A stretch of DNA of 48,456 nt from Neptuniibacter caesariensis (GCF_000153345.1 NZ_CH724125.1:1-48456), one strand, 5' to 3'. Shown: positions 34,761-43,776, numbered from the stretch's first letter. Program-made: numbers and translations. The notes: generated by a model not told the origin, from the letters alone.

Positions 34761-37274
34761 ATTTAGATGGCGTTTCGTTTTCGCCGTTGGCTGAAATGTC
34801 ATCGGATCATCCGGCCATGGGTGCTTGGGATAACGCCCTTTCATATCTTTCTGTACTTCTTTGTAGCCATTTTCCCAAAAGCTCACTAAATCTTGTGTCA
34901 CCTGAAGCGGGCGTTGTGCGGGTGAAAGCAGGTGAAGCTGGAGGGAAACGCCATTAGCAATGGTTGGAGTCTCATCACAACCAAACATCTCCTGAAGTTT
35001 TACGGCCAGAATCGGAGGGTAGGTGGCGTAATCTATCCGTTTTTTAGATCCTGAAGGGACCTGGTATTTTTCCGGCGCAAGTTGCTCCATGGCCTGAGGC
35101 AGTGGCCAGGGCAGAAGAGCCAGAAGAATACTCTTCAGGTCGAGGCGTTTGAGATGGTTGATATGGGAAACATCGGTTAGGTATGGCCCCAGCCATGATT
35201 GAATATTATCAACCAGCCACTGATCGCTAAGGTCAGGCCATTGATTAGCGCTATTGTCATGTTGGTACAGGAATACGACGCGTTGCTGCCAGTCTCGTAG
35301 CTCATCTGACCAAGGCAGTATATGAAGCCCGCGCTTTTGAATTTGCTGGCAGATAGCACTGATGATCGCTTCCCTCGAAGGTGAGTCCAAAGGGGTTCGC
35401 TCCAGGACAAGCTTGCCAATACAGGTCTGTTGTTCAGCGACCAGTCGATCAGTTTGTTTGTCCCAATCGATCATCTCTGCTTCAGTGATCAGGTCGGGAA
35501 TGAATCGAGCAAGCAGTGTTTCGTCCAAAGCCGCTGCAAGAGTTATGGTATCACTACTTTCCCCATGCCTTCCTTGTAGATTGGCAACCGTCAACCATGG
35601 GTGCCTTGCCAAACGATCCTGCTCCCGGAAAGATGCGCTTCTTCCGTTGCTGAGTTGATATTGGCTCAGTTTTTCTGGCTTACGATGGGCTATTCGGTCT
35701 GGGTATGCGAGAGCCAGTAAAAGACCGGCCTGGTATCTGCTGTCGATCGAATTCGGTAAAGAGAGGTTAGCGCAGGGCAGCGAATCGCAAATCCTGATCA
35801 GTTGTTTTCGCTGCGTATCCAATCTGTACCATGCGCCCTTATTGTGTTGTGGCGTGGTTTCTAACCAGTCCAGGCGCTCTTCAATGTCGCTTTGATTAGT
35901 CTTTAACGGATCTCGTTCCATTAAGAGGGCGGCAATAGCGGCAGCCTTTTTCTCCAGACCGAGCTCTTTTGCTTTTATCATCATGTGGCTTAAGCGAGGA
36001 TGCAGTGGGAATTGAGCCATCTGCTCTCCGTGGCTTGTCGCAGCCCCTTTTTCATCGATCGCCTCTAATGACTTGAGAAGTTCAATTGCCTGGTTATAAG
36101 CGCCTTTCGGTGGAGCATCGATCCAGGCTAAAGAATTGGGATCGGGTATGCCCCAGCAACAGAGCTGAAGCGCCAGCGAAGTAAGATCTGCTTGAAGTAT
36201 TTCGGGCTGAGAAAAGGCAACGAGTTGCTCTTGCTGGGATTCACTCCATAAACGGTAACAAGTCCCGGGGCCCAATCTTCCTGCTCGACCAGCCCTCTGT
36301 ACGCTGGATGCCTTAGAAATTTTACAGGTGTGTAAGCGTGTCATTGCGGTTGTAGGGTCGTAGCGAGCTTCGCGCTCTAGCCCTGCATCTACAACAGCAG
36401 AAATCCCCTGAATGGTAAGGCTGGTTTCGGCAATATTGGTGGCGAGCACAATTTTACGTTGACCCTTTGGTGCGGGTTCGATTGCCATCTGTTGTTGTTC
36501 CAGCTTCAGATCACCATAAAGGGGAGTAATGATGACCTTCTCTTGCTGCGGAAGAGTCCTTTCTTCTAATAACTCAGCGGTCTTTCTAATCTCTCGTTGG
36601 CCGGGTAAAAAACAGAGTATGCTACCTTCCTGTTCGAGCAGGGCTTGTTCTATAGCTTTGACTGTTTTGGTCTCTATCCACTCATTTTGCTGAGGAGCAC
36701 CGGTATAAACTTCTTTAACGGGGTAACTGCGGCCGAGGCTTTTTATGATAGGAGCGTTACCTAGTAGATCTGAAATGGCTTCCCCATCCAGCGTTGCTGA
36801 CATGATAAGTAGCTTTAGAGGATCGTCTTCACGAAAAATTGCTCGGGCTTCCAGTGTGAGGGCCAGACCCAGCTCTGCATCCATATTTCTTTCATGGAAT
36901 TCATCGAAGATGACTAAGCCATAACCTTCAAGGCTAGGATCACTTTGAAGCATGCGTACCAGAATGCCTTCAGTCACAATCTCAATTCTGGTTTTACCGC
37001 TGACTTTAGTATCTAGTCGAACTCTGTATCCGACAGTGTCGCCAACAGCCTCGCCTAACATTGAGGCCATGCGAGCTGCTGCAGTTTTAGCTGCAATACG
37101 GCGCGGCTCCAGCATCAGCATTTTTTGGTCATTTAACCAGTTAGCGTCTTTCAGTGATAAAGGCACCTGGGTGGTTTTGCCGGCACCTGGAGGTGCTTCA
37201 AGCACAGCCTGGTCATGATTTATTAGAGCTTCTAGCAGTTCAGGGAGAGCTGATTCAATGGGTAGCGTTGTCAT
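34746..37274 (-). CDS. hrpB: ATP-dependent helicase HrpB
   Basis: A DExH-box RNA-helicase-like protein, 842 residues, the usual length. Visible motifs are the P-loop APPGAGKTTQVP (about 28-38), DEFHERN (motif II), MSATLDGE (motif III) and QRAGRAGRLGPG (motif VI). The C-terminal region typical of HrpB ends with basic residues. Its cellular role is not well defined in the family. The start lies 133 bp from the divergent gene at 37408. Confidence 0.96.
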   Translation of the reverse strand: MTTLPIESALPELLEALINHDQAVLEAPPGAGKTTQVPLSLKDANWLNDQKMLMLEPRRIAAKTAAARMASMLGEAVGDTVGYRVRLDTKVSGKTRIEIVTEGILVRMLQSDPSLEGYGLVIFDEFHERNMDAELGLALTLEARAIFREDDPLKLLIMSATLDGEAISDLLGNAPIIKSLGRSYPVKEVYTGAPQQNEWIETKTVKAIEQALLEQEGSILCFLPGQREIRKTAELLEERTLPQQEKVIITPLYGDLKLEQQQMAIEPAPKGQRKIVLATNIAETSLTIQGISAVVDAGLEREARYDPTTAMTRLHTCKISKASSVQRAGRAGRLGPGTCYRLWSESQQEQLVAFSQPEILQADLTSLALQLCCWGIPDPNSLAWIDAPPKGAYNQAIELLKSLEAIDEKGAATSHGEQMAQFPLHPRLSHMMIKAKELGLEKKAAAIAALLMERDPLKTNQSDIEERLDWLETTPQHNKGAWYRLDTQRKQLIRICDSLPCANLSLPNSIDSRYQAGLLLALAYPDRIAHRKPEKLSQYQLSNGRSASFREQDRLARHPWLTVANLQGRHGESSDTITLAAALDETLLARFIPDLITEAEMIDWDKQTDRLVAEQQTCIGKLVLERTPLDSPSREAIISAICQQIQKRGLHILPWSDELRDWQQRVVFLYQHDNSANQWPDLSDQWLVDNIQSWLGPYLTDVSHINHLKRLDLKSILLALLPWPLPQAMEQLAPEKYQVPSGSKKRIDYATYPPILAVKLQEMFGCDETPTIANGVSLQLHLLSPAQRPLQVTQDLVSFWENGYKEVQKDMKGRYPKHPWPDDPMTFQPTAKTKRHLNKNGA

Positions 37275-37407
37275 ATAGGTCAGATGCTGTAGATTCTTCC
37301 TCGAATTTTATCAGTTTTTTCCACAAAGTTTGGCTGTTGGTGCTGCAGGGGGCTACAATGGTGGTGCAATCGTTTATTTATGTTGTTGAATTGCTTAAGG
37401 AGCCTTA

Positions 37408-37710
37408 ATGGCAGGTAATTTTGGAGGTCGCCGCGGCGGCTACAAGAAGACACCTAAACTTTCTGGTCGAGGTGTATTGGAACAGGTTGAAACTGATGGC
37501 CCGCACGTAGAGTGGGTTGGTATGCCACCTTACTATATCCATATGATCACAGTAGATGGTGAGCAGTATTCTTATATGTCTCCTGATAAAGAACTGGAGA
37601 TCGAACTAGGTAAGAAAGTCACCTTCAGGTACAAAGAGACCAGTAAAGGTAAATTCATTGATAAGCGCTCTCTTGGAATCGTCATAGATCCCAGTGAATT
37701 AGGTTATTAA
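37408..37710 (+). CDS. Small basic protein of unknown function
   Basis: A 100-residue protein that I do not recognise. It starts with an RGG-like basic segment (FGGRRGGYKKTPK) followed by a compact region with VEWVGMPPYYIHMITVDGEQ and KKVTFRYKETSKGK, of the alternating hydrophobic type expected for a small beta-barrel. There is no signal peptide, membrane segment or cysteine pair. AAGGAG precedes the ATG at 8 bases, and a terminator follows, so it is a real single-gene unit. Nucleic-acid binding is a guess from the basic RGG start only. Confidence 0.75.
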   Translation: MAGNFGGRRGGYKKTPKLSGRGVLEQVETDGPHVEWVGMPPYYIHMITVDGEQYSYMSPDKELEIELGKKVTFRYKETSKGKFIDKRSLGIVIDPSELGY

Positions 37711-37717
37711 TAAGAAC

Positions 37718-37741
37718 AAGCAGCCTACGGGCTGCTTTTTC
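37718..37741 (+). terminator. Terminator after the small basic protein gene
   Basis: GCAGCC and GGCTGC pair around a stable TACG tetraloop, followed by T residues. Confidence 0.9.
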
Positions 37742-37811
37742 ATTTATGTAGTTTGAGCTTCTGTTTATTAAGATGTATATTAAATACATTATTGTTAATC
37801 AGGAGGTTTCT

Positions 37812-38558
37812 ATGTTGATGAATACAGCTACTTCGCTCACTCTGATCGACAAAAAATATCTTAGCCCGCGTTCATTAGAGTTGAGCTATCAGTCAGACAA
37901 ACCACTTAAATACCTGGCTGGTCAGTTTTACTCACTGCGTTTCCCATGTGGTGATGGCTTTAAGTCCCGAAGCTACAGTGTAGTGAACAATAAAAGAGCG
38001 GATCAAAATGAAGAATTTACGCTTAGTTTTGTGATTACTCTGGTTGAAGGTGGAGCTGCGAGTGAGTATTTTCGATCCGCAAAGCCTGGCAGTGAGATTG
38101 AGGCGAGTGGTCCTTTTGGAAACCTGGTGCTCCCCCGGTCAAATCCGAAGCGTTTTATCCTTATTGCGACAGGGGCGGGTGTAGCGCCTTATCGGTCTAT
38201 GCTCGATGAACTAACTAATCGGCTTCATGCAGAGCCCGAGCTAAAAACTGAGTTGATTTTAGGAGTAAGAAACAGGGAAGAGCTTCTGTATGGTGAAGAG
38301 TTCAAAGCGCTGAGTGCCAGGGAAGAGCGATTTGGATTTAATGCCGTTTTTAGCCGAGAAAATAATAACCTGGCTGAAGGGGAGTTCTCAGGTCATGTGA
38401 CCGAGCTATATACCTTGCTGGAAGCTTCACCGAACGATGACATGATCTATCTCTGCGGTCATCCTCAAATGATTGATGACTCTGTGTCATTTTTCGAAAA
38501 CCTAGGTTTTAGCGCGGCTAACCTAAAGCGTGAAAAATACCTGTTCTCAGCAATTTAG
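37812..38558 (+). CDS. Ferredoxin/flavodoxin-NADP+ reductase-like flavoprotein
   Basis: A 248-residue FNR-superfamily protein. The ATG at 37812 is chosen because AGGAGG lies 5 bases upstream. FAD binding is marked by RSYSVVN (around 56-62) and GGAASEYF; the NAD(P) domain has ATGAGVAPYRSML and the C-terminal YLCGHPQMIDD. No iron-sulfur cysteines are present, so it needs an external ferredoxin or flavodoxin partner. E. coli Fpr is about the same size. Substrate specificity is not shown. Confidence 0.88.
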   Translation: MLMNTATSLTLIDKKYLSPRSLELSYQSDKPLKYLAGQFYSLRFPCGDGFKSRSYSVVNNKRADQNEEFTLSFVITLVEGGAASEYFRSAKPGSEIEASGPFGNLVLPRSNPKRFILIATGAGVAPYRSMLDELTNRLHAEPELKTELILGVRNREELLYGEEFKALSAREERFGFNAVFSRENNNLAEGEFSGHVTELYTLLEASPNDDMIYLCGHPQMIDDSVSFFENLGFSAANLKREKYLFSAI

Positions 38559-38623
38559 TTTGTCACTCCTGCCTTTCCTGATAACTGTACTATTCTGTAA
38601 GAAAAGCATCTCGGGAGAAGGGA

Positions 38624-39226
38624 ATGTTGCAGGAGTTCAGACAAATACGTCTGCAAGACGCGGTAGATGTTGATTATATTCTAAGCCCGGAAAGCTCCGG
38701 AGTGCCTGCGAATCTATACAGTCCGGCTTTGGATGTGTTTACGGATTTTACCAAGGTAAAGCCAGTCACTGTGCCTGAATCTATGCCTGTGACTGAGGCA
38801 TTGGAATATATGATGATGCAGCATGTGCGACTGTTATTTGTGCTTGATAACCACGATAACTTTAGCGGTATTGTCACCGCTACCGATGTTTCGGGACGTA
38901 AAGTGATGTCGTTTATGCAACGAGATGGTGTTAGTCGGGATCAGGTGCAGGTCCGGCATGTCATGTTAAGTAAGCTTAATATCCGGGCTTTGAGGTATTC
39001 CCAGCTTGAAGAGTCACGGGTAGGAGATGTGATGCAGACCCTTAGGACCTCTGGTGATCAGCATGTCCTCGTTGTAGATGAGAGTACGGCAGGGGTTATG
39101 CGAGTGCGAGGAGTTATCTCTTCGAGTGATATATCCAGGCGCCTTAAGATTAGTTTTGACGTTATGTATGAAGCCAAGAGCTTTGCAGATATTGAAGCCA
39201 TTATTACCCAGGGAGGGGAGCTGTAA
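38624..39226 (+). CDS. CBS-pair domain protein
   Basis: A 200-residue protein with two CBS modules: the first at about 38-95 (DFTKVKPVTVPESMPVTEAL, LLFVLDNHDNFSGIVTATDV) and the second at about 110-180 (VRHVMLSKLNIRALRYSQLE, HVLVVDESTAGVMRVRGVIS). CBS pairs commonly bind adenosine nucleotides. There is no fused catalytic domain, so it is probably a stand-alone sensor. AGAAGGGA precedes the start. Confidence 0.85.
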   Translation: MLQEFRQIRLQDAVDVDYILSPESSGVPANLYSPALDVFTDFTKVKPVTVPESMPVTEALEYMMMQHVRLLFVLDNHDNFSGIVTATDVSGRKVMSFMQRDGVSRDQVQVRHVMLSKLNIRALRYSQLEESRVGDVMQTLRTSGDQHVLVVDESTAGVMRVRGVISSSDISRRLKISFDVMYEAKSFADIEAIITQGGEL

Positions 39227-39336
39227 AGCGTGTTTTTACTCTGGACTTAAGTCGTCGTTACTGACTATACTTCGCGGTCTTCATAGTCCCTGCCTTTCTG
39301 GCGGTTTTCTCAATTTCTCGTGTGGTGTTAGAGCGC

Positions 39337-40494
39337 ATGAATTTACCGCAGTATTTCTCTGCTGACGCCCAATCGCGTCTGGAATCTTTAATCGAAAAAT
39401 ACCCTACGCCTTTTCTGGCGATGGACCTTTCTGTCGTTGAAAAAAGATATGTGGAATTGGAGCATGGATTTCCTGAGGCTGATATTTTTTATGCAGTTAA
39501 AGCTAACCCGGCAGATGAAGTGATAGAGCTGCTGGCCAGTAAGGGTTCTAGCTTTGATATTGCTTCTCCCCAGGAGCTGGATAAAGTGCTTGCCTATGGC
39601 GTACCAGCTGAGCGGATGAGCTACGGAAATACGATCAAGAAAGCCTCTGCCATTAAGTATTTTTATGAGCAGGGCGTTCGGTTGTTTGCAACAGATTCCG
39701 AAGCCGATCTACAGAATATTGCTAAGTATGCGCCAGGCTCAAATATCTACATAAGAGTGCTGACTGATGGCTCCGAAGGTGCCGACTGGCCGCTTTCACG
39801 TAAGTTTGGTTGTAACCCTGAAATGGCATATGAACTCGCCGTGTTGGCGAAAGAATTAGGCCTCAACCCTTATGGCGTATCTTTTCATGTCGGGTCTCAG
39901 CAGCGTGATATCGACGTATGGGATGGTGCGATAGCAAAAGTTAAAGTGATCTTTGAGCGTTTGCTTGAAGAAGCGGGTATACGCCTTGAGATGATTAATA
40001 TGGGGGGAGGATTCCCTGCCATCTATCTTCAAAAAACTAATGAATTTACGACTTATGCTGAAGAAATTAAGCGCTTCCTGCGCGAGGATTTCGGCGAAGA
40101 TATACCCAGAATCATTCTCGAGCCAGGTCGTTCGCTGGTTGGTGATGCCGGTGTCATAGTTTCAGAGGTCGTATTAATATCGCGTAAATCATCTACCGCC
40201 CTAGAGCGCTGGGTTTATACCGATGTAGGGATGTTTAACGGGCTGATTGAAACGTTGGGTGAAGCGATTAAATACCCAATCTCTTCTTCCCGGCAGGGCG
40301 AAGAAGAAGAGGTGATTCTTGCGGGACCGACCTGTGATAGCCTGGATATTATGTACGAGCAGTTTAAATATAAGCTGCCCTTGTCCCTGGAAATTGGTGA
40401 TCATGTATTCTGGTATTCGACCGGAGCCTACACCACGAGTTACAGTTCAATTGAGTTTAATGGTTTCCCTCCACTGGACTACTATATTTTGTAA
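39337..40494 (+). CDS. PLP-dependent ornithine/lysine decarboxylase (group IV)
   Basis: An alanine-racemase-fold decarboxylase of 385 residues. The PLP lysine K55 lies in FYAVKANP; further blocks are VSFHVGSQ, MGGGFP, EPGRSLVGDAG and GPTCDSLDIMYE, the last carrying the active-site cysteine and aspartate of basic amino-acid decarboxylases. It probably makes putrescine or cadaverine. The ATG at 39337 is preferred; in-frame GTG codons lie 15 and 12 bases upstream. Ornithine versus lysine preference is not determined. Confidence 0.9.
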   Translation: MNLPQYFSADAQSRLESLIEKYPTPFLAMDLSVVEKRYVELEHGFPEADIFYAVKANPADEVIELLASKGSSFDIASPQELDKVLAYGVPAERMSYGNTIKKASAIKYFYEQGVRLFATDSEADLQNIAKYAPGSNIYIRVLTDGSEGADWPLSRKFGCNPEMAYELAVLAKELGLNPYGVSFHVGSQQRDIDVWDGAIAKVKVIFERLLEEAGIRLEMINMGGGFPAIYLQKTNEFTTYAEEIKRFLREDFGEDIPRIILEPGRSLVGDAGVIVSEVVLISRKSSTALERWVYTDVGMFNGLIETLGEAIKYPISSSRQGEEEEVILAGPTCDSLDIMYEQFKYKLPLSLEIGDHVFWYSTGAYTTSYSSIEFNGFPPLDYYIL

Positions 40495-40613
40495 TTTGCT
40501 CAGGCTTTGATCTGATCACTTTAAAAATTGCTTTTCGGGCTTGTTCATAGCGAGGCAAACAGCTATCTTTTTGATATGCCGATTTAATTTGTCTGTTCAG
40601 TGGAGAATATTGG

Positions 40614-41504
40614 ATGTCCGATAAACAGGTTCAAGCGCGTTATGAGGCCCTGCTAAAGGCTACAGCTGATACTGTAATGGTAATCGAACCTTCGGGTTTG
40701 ATTCTGGCATGCTCCGAAGGGGATGCTGGTTGGTTGAATAGTGAAGCAGTTATGGGAAGAAAGCTTGAAGATATTTTCCCAGCAGATATCAGCGGTGATA
40801 TTGTTGCCGCAGCGGTTAAGGCTTCAGAGAAGCAAAAACTTGTTAAAACTGATATTCAGTTACGTCCTGAACACGTTCCTGTTCTGCGTGAGCAGGGGCT
40901 CACTGAAACGAAGTGGTTTGAACTTCGTTGTCAGACAGCGGGAAGCGAAGTTGTCGTTGTGTATCAGGATATCTCGGCTAAACGCCGATTAGAGCGTCAG
41001 GTTACTAGCCAGGCGCAACGTGATCCTTTAACAGGTGCGTACAATCGTCGAGCGCTTCGTCCGGTGTTAGAGCAAGCCGTGGCTCAGGCGCAGCGTTATG
41101 ATTGGGTCTGCAGTTTAATGGTCATTGATGTAGATAGCTTTAGTGATCTGAATGACAATTATTCCTGGGATTGTGGTGATCAGGTGTTACAGCAGTTAGT
41201 AACATCGATACATGGTATGAAACGTACATCTGACTTTCTTGCTCGTTACGGGGATGATCAGTTTGTGATGTTTATGCCTGAAACCAACCATGAACAGGGC
41301 ATGGCTGCTGGCAACCGTGTACGTAAAATTATGGAAGAGATGGAAATTCCATATGCGGCGGGTGACGTGAGGTTCACAGTCAGTGTGGGTGTTGCTTCAC
41401 TCAATGGGCCTGAAGATGACTCTGATCAGATGCTGAGAAGAGCAAATGAAAACTTATTTATTGCGAAGCAGAGTGGAGCCAACCGGGTTGAGGGTGAGGG
41501 CTAA
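40614..41504 (+). CDS. PAS-like protein with degenerate GGDEF domain
   Basis: A 296-residue cytoplasmic protein. Residues 8-125 form a PAS-like domain (ADTVMVIEPSGLI to VYQDISAKRRLE). The C-terminal GGDEF domain has the active-site position as GDDQF (213-217) in place of GGDEF, and SWDCGD in place of the usual GHxxGD. The inhibitory-site motif RTSD (204-207) is intact at the correct spacing. This pattern fits a c-di-GMP-binding receptor rather than an active cyclase; that is inference. Confidence 0.87.
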   Translation: MSDKQVQARYEALLKATADTVMVIEPSGLILACSEGDAGWLNSEAVMGRKLEDIFPADISGDIVAAAVKASEKQKLVKTDIQLRPEHVPVLREQGLTETKWFELRCQTAGSEVVVVYQDISAKRRLERQVTSQAQRDPLTGAYNRRALRPVLEQAVAQAQRYDWVCSLMVIDVDSFSDLNDNYSWDCGDQVLQQLVTSIHGMKRTSDFLARYGDDQFVMFMPETNHEQGMAAGNRVRKIMEEMEIPYAAGDVRFTVSVGVASLNGPEDDSDQMLRRANENLFIAKQSGANRVEGEG

Positions 41505-41531
41505 TAACGAACACTTCTGCTTGCTGAAAAT

Positions 41532-41555
41532 AGGGAGCTAAGGCTCCCTTTTTTA
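41532..41555 (+). terminator. Terminator after the PAS-GGDEF gene
   Basis: AGGGAGC pairs with GCTCCCT around TAAG and is followed by a T-run. Confidence 0.92.
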
Positions 41556-41577
41556 TTTCTGTACTGGATTATTTTTG

Positions 41578-42054
41578 ATGAATTACCTTCCACTGGACCA
41601 ATACCCAAAAGCATGGATTTTTAGACATAGAGACTTACCGGTAACGGAAGAGGATAAATTGCTTATTAAGCCGCTTACGGAACCACGTGCTGAGCAAATT
41701 TGGCGGGAGCATGTAAGTCGAGGATGTTCGCACCCAGAACATTTTGCTGAAAATGATTGGGCGGCTAAAGGTGCCAATTGGTTGGAAAAGGATTTCTGGC
41801 AATCCGCCTGGGATTCGAATAAGGCCGATTTGCCTGAGCTTATGGATGAATATTTTAAAGGATGGGCGCCTGATACCACCGTCTATTTCTGTTACCAAAG
41901 TGACCATATCATTGAAACAAAATGGGATGTATTTGTCCGTAATTGGAAGAACTTCCTGTTTTTTGACTGTGGTCCTGTGTTGATAGGGAAGAAGAGAAAA
42001 GAAGCTGCTCAGTTTTTCGAAGATGGAACTTATCGATTGGGTAAGCGAGCCTAA
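41578..42054 (+). CDS. DUF2947 family protein
   Basis: A 158-residue protein of a conserved family known to me from Vibrio and other marine gammaproteobacteria. The recognised blocks are LDQYPKAWIFRHRDLP, KPLTEPRAEQIW, DTTVYFCYQSDHIIETKWDV and WKNFLFFDCGPVLIGKKRKEA. It has no signal peptide or membrane segment. Function is unknown. There is no obvious ribosome site; the ATG at 41578 is chosen over the TTG before it. Confidence 0.8.
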   Translation: MNYLPLDQYPKAWIFRHRDLPVTEEDKLLIKPLTEPRAEQIWREHVSRGCSHPEHFAENDWAAKGANWLEKDFWQSAWDSNKADLPELMDEYFKGWAPDTTVYFCYQSDHIIETKWDVFVRNWKNFLFFDCGPVLIGKKRKEAAQFFEDGTYRLGKRA

Positions 42055-42700
42055 CCCTTTGAGTTTCTGATTTCATTGGTGTTCTTTTTCACATGGAAAA
42101 CCTATTTGTGTGAACGTTGTTTCTGATGGTGTTTATTTAGTCTGTAGGTTTGATTTTATTATTTCTGTTTGCACCTAAATGGTGCAGACAGACCTTTCGG
42201 TCTGTTTGCTCGAATTTATCTATCTTTGTTTTAATTCTTAATGAAAGTGATTCTTTGTTTGAATTCTTGTTTGCGTTATCAGCCATCGTAAATGAGTGAA
42301 TGCTACAAAATAACACAGAATAACCATTCAATAAGTAAGCTTTATTTTGGGGCTCATAGTACTAAAGTGCCGGTTTTTGGTGCAATAACAGAGTATTTGA
42401 GTGGGAAAAGTGGTGGCTGAAACACCGCTGTAGGGTATGAATATCAATGTTTTTAGCGATAACTGATATAAAATATACCTAAAGGATAAAAATCGTGCGC
42501 GATACTATAGGTTTTGGTACTACTGCGCTCGATGAATAGGCTTATTATACACATATGGATAGGGGAATTTGTTGCACGGCCTTAAGTTTGCAGCATGTTG
42601 TTTTTTGAATTTTTGTTTGAATTTTTATCTGTTCGATAATTTTTTTACGCTCTTTTCAATCCCCTGAATGGACATATTCACTTGTCAATGGAGTGTTTTA
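42055..42700. other. Gene-poor A/T-rich region before the LuxR-type gene
   Basis: This 646-bp stretch holds no convincing protein gene. Two adjacent hairpins lie at 42171-42185 (GCACC/GGTGC) and 42185-42208 (10-bp stem with a TTTC loop). A short open frame at 42495-42539 starts with GTG after AAAGGAT and would encode a 14-residue peptide (MRDTIGFGTTALDE). The rest is A/T-rich and probably carries the luxR-type promoter. No lux box could be defined. Confidence 0.6.
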
Positions 42701-43480
42701 GTGCAAGATATGGAACACCTAATTCTCCAGCTAAAGCAGCAGCCAGTTTTTCAGGAACAGCCCGTTTTAGCGGTTGAGTGCACTTGGGATAAGCTATTAT
42801 CTGAGCTAGATGAGTTACTGTCGCAACTCGACTTTGGCTACTTTACATATTCAGTGCTTACCCGTAACAGCGTTGTCGCTAGTGATAGCATGAAAAGCCG
42901 ATGGGAAAATGGATCCGATATTGTAGGTTCATTACCTGATTCGGTTGTTAAAGCCTATTACAAGGACATTGTTAATCATGATCCTGTTTGGGATAAGCTT
43001 CCGGATATCCAAGCACCGCTTTTAACCAGCGATTTATCTGGTGGTCAGGGAGTGTATGCTGAAACATTCTGGAAAAAGCACGGCATTGCTTCCAGGGCCT
43101 ACATCCCGATGCCAAGTAAAAGCAACAAATACTGGTTTCATTATTTTGGTTTGTTTCACAAGCTGCCAGCTGATGAATTTGCCCAGTTGTATACAAAAAT
43201 GGGCGAGTGGTTGGTGCCTATTCTTATGCGCTATCACACGCTTTTGCAGGTTGTCGCTGAGAAAGAGCAGAACCCTTTTAAACGGCAGGAGCTATTATCT
43301 GGAACATGTTTACAGATACTGAAGATGACTGCTCAGGGTATGCCGGTTAAAAGTATTGCTGATAGATTAGCGCTTACGGAAGAAGGCATTACTTATCATA
43401 TAACTCGTGCGAAGCGTGTATTTGGTGCGAGAAATAAAACGCAACTCATTGCGATGATGTATGAGGTAGGTTTACTGTAA
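42701..43480 (+). CDS. LuxR-family regulator with autoinducer-binding-like domain
   Basis: The C-terminal 65 residues form a LuxR helix-turn-helix (LQILKMTAQGMPVKSIADRL then GITYHITRAKRVFGARNKTQ). The N-terminal part has features of the autoinducer-binding fold, including the NHDPVW segment that aligns with the conserved Asp-Pro of TraR/LuxR; the Trp and Tyr expected upstream of it are not evident. The start is uncertain: the GTG at 42701 has GGAG seven bases upstream, while the ATG at 42668 has none. No luxI-type synthase is in the window, so it looks like a solo receptor. Confidence 0.82.
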   Translation: MQDMEHLILQLKQQPVFQEQPVLAVECTWDKLLSELDELLSQLDFGYFTYSVLTRNSVVASDSMKSRWENGSDIVGSLPDSVVKAYYKDIVNHDPVWDKLPDIQAPLLTSDLSGGQGVYAETFWKKHGIASRAYIPMPSKSNKYWFHYFGLFHKLPADEFAQLYTKMGEWLVPILMRYHTLLQVVAEKEQNPFKRQELLSGTCLQILKMTAQGMPVKSIADRLALTEEGITYHITRAKRVFGARNKTQLIAMMYEVGLL

Positions 43481-43483
43481 AAG

Positions 43484-43516
43484 TCAGGTGACTCATATTA
43501 ACGATAAGTCACCTGA
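43484..43516. other. Perfect inverted repeat between convergent genes
   Basis: TCAGGTGACT (43484-43493) and AGTCACCTGA (43507-43516) form a 10-bp stem around 13 bases. It starts 4 bp after the luxR-type stop and covers the last codons of the minus-strand gene. No T-run follows, so it is not a typical terminator. Confidence 0.6.
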
Positions 43517-43776
43517 TCAGTTCCTGTCATAGGCAGTTCATTAGCTGGGCTGTCTTCGATCTCTTTACGGTCGAAATCCCTATTCTTGGACTTAGGGCTA
43601 CCCATAAAGTCCCCACCACTGATAATTTCCCATTCATGATTATGTTTATGTAGATAAGCGTAGCAACAGCAGCACTTATAAAGCTCGCTACCTTTCAACT
43701 CGCTTATCTTTTTTAATGCTGAATGGGGCTTGTTATGCAACACAAGGTTGTAACAAAGCGTACATGCATTCTCCAT
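43498..43776 (-). CDS. Small cysteine-rich protein of unknown function
   Basis: A 92-residue protein that I do not recognise. The ATG at 43776 follows GAGAAGGACAG and is preferred over one ten codons upstream. Cysteines cluster as CTLC near the N terminus and CCCCY at about 35, with nearby histidines (LHKHNHEW), so it could form a zinc-ribbon-like site. The tail is charged and probably disordered. It is convergent with the luxR-type gene. It could be a spurious frame, but the start signal and cysteine spacing support a gene. Confidence 0.5.
   Translation of the reverse strand: MENACTLCYNLVLHNKPHSALKKISELKGSELYKCCCCYAYLHKHNHEWEIISGGDFMGSPKSKNRDFDRKEIEDSPANELPMTGTDQVTYR

Noticed and set aside
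42360-42540. lux box upstream of the luxR-type gene
   Set aside because: Only imperfect dyads were found; none matches a 20-bp lux-box pattern.
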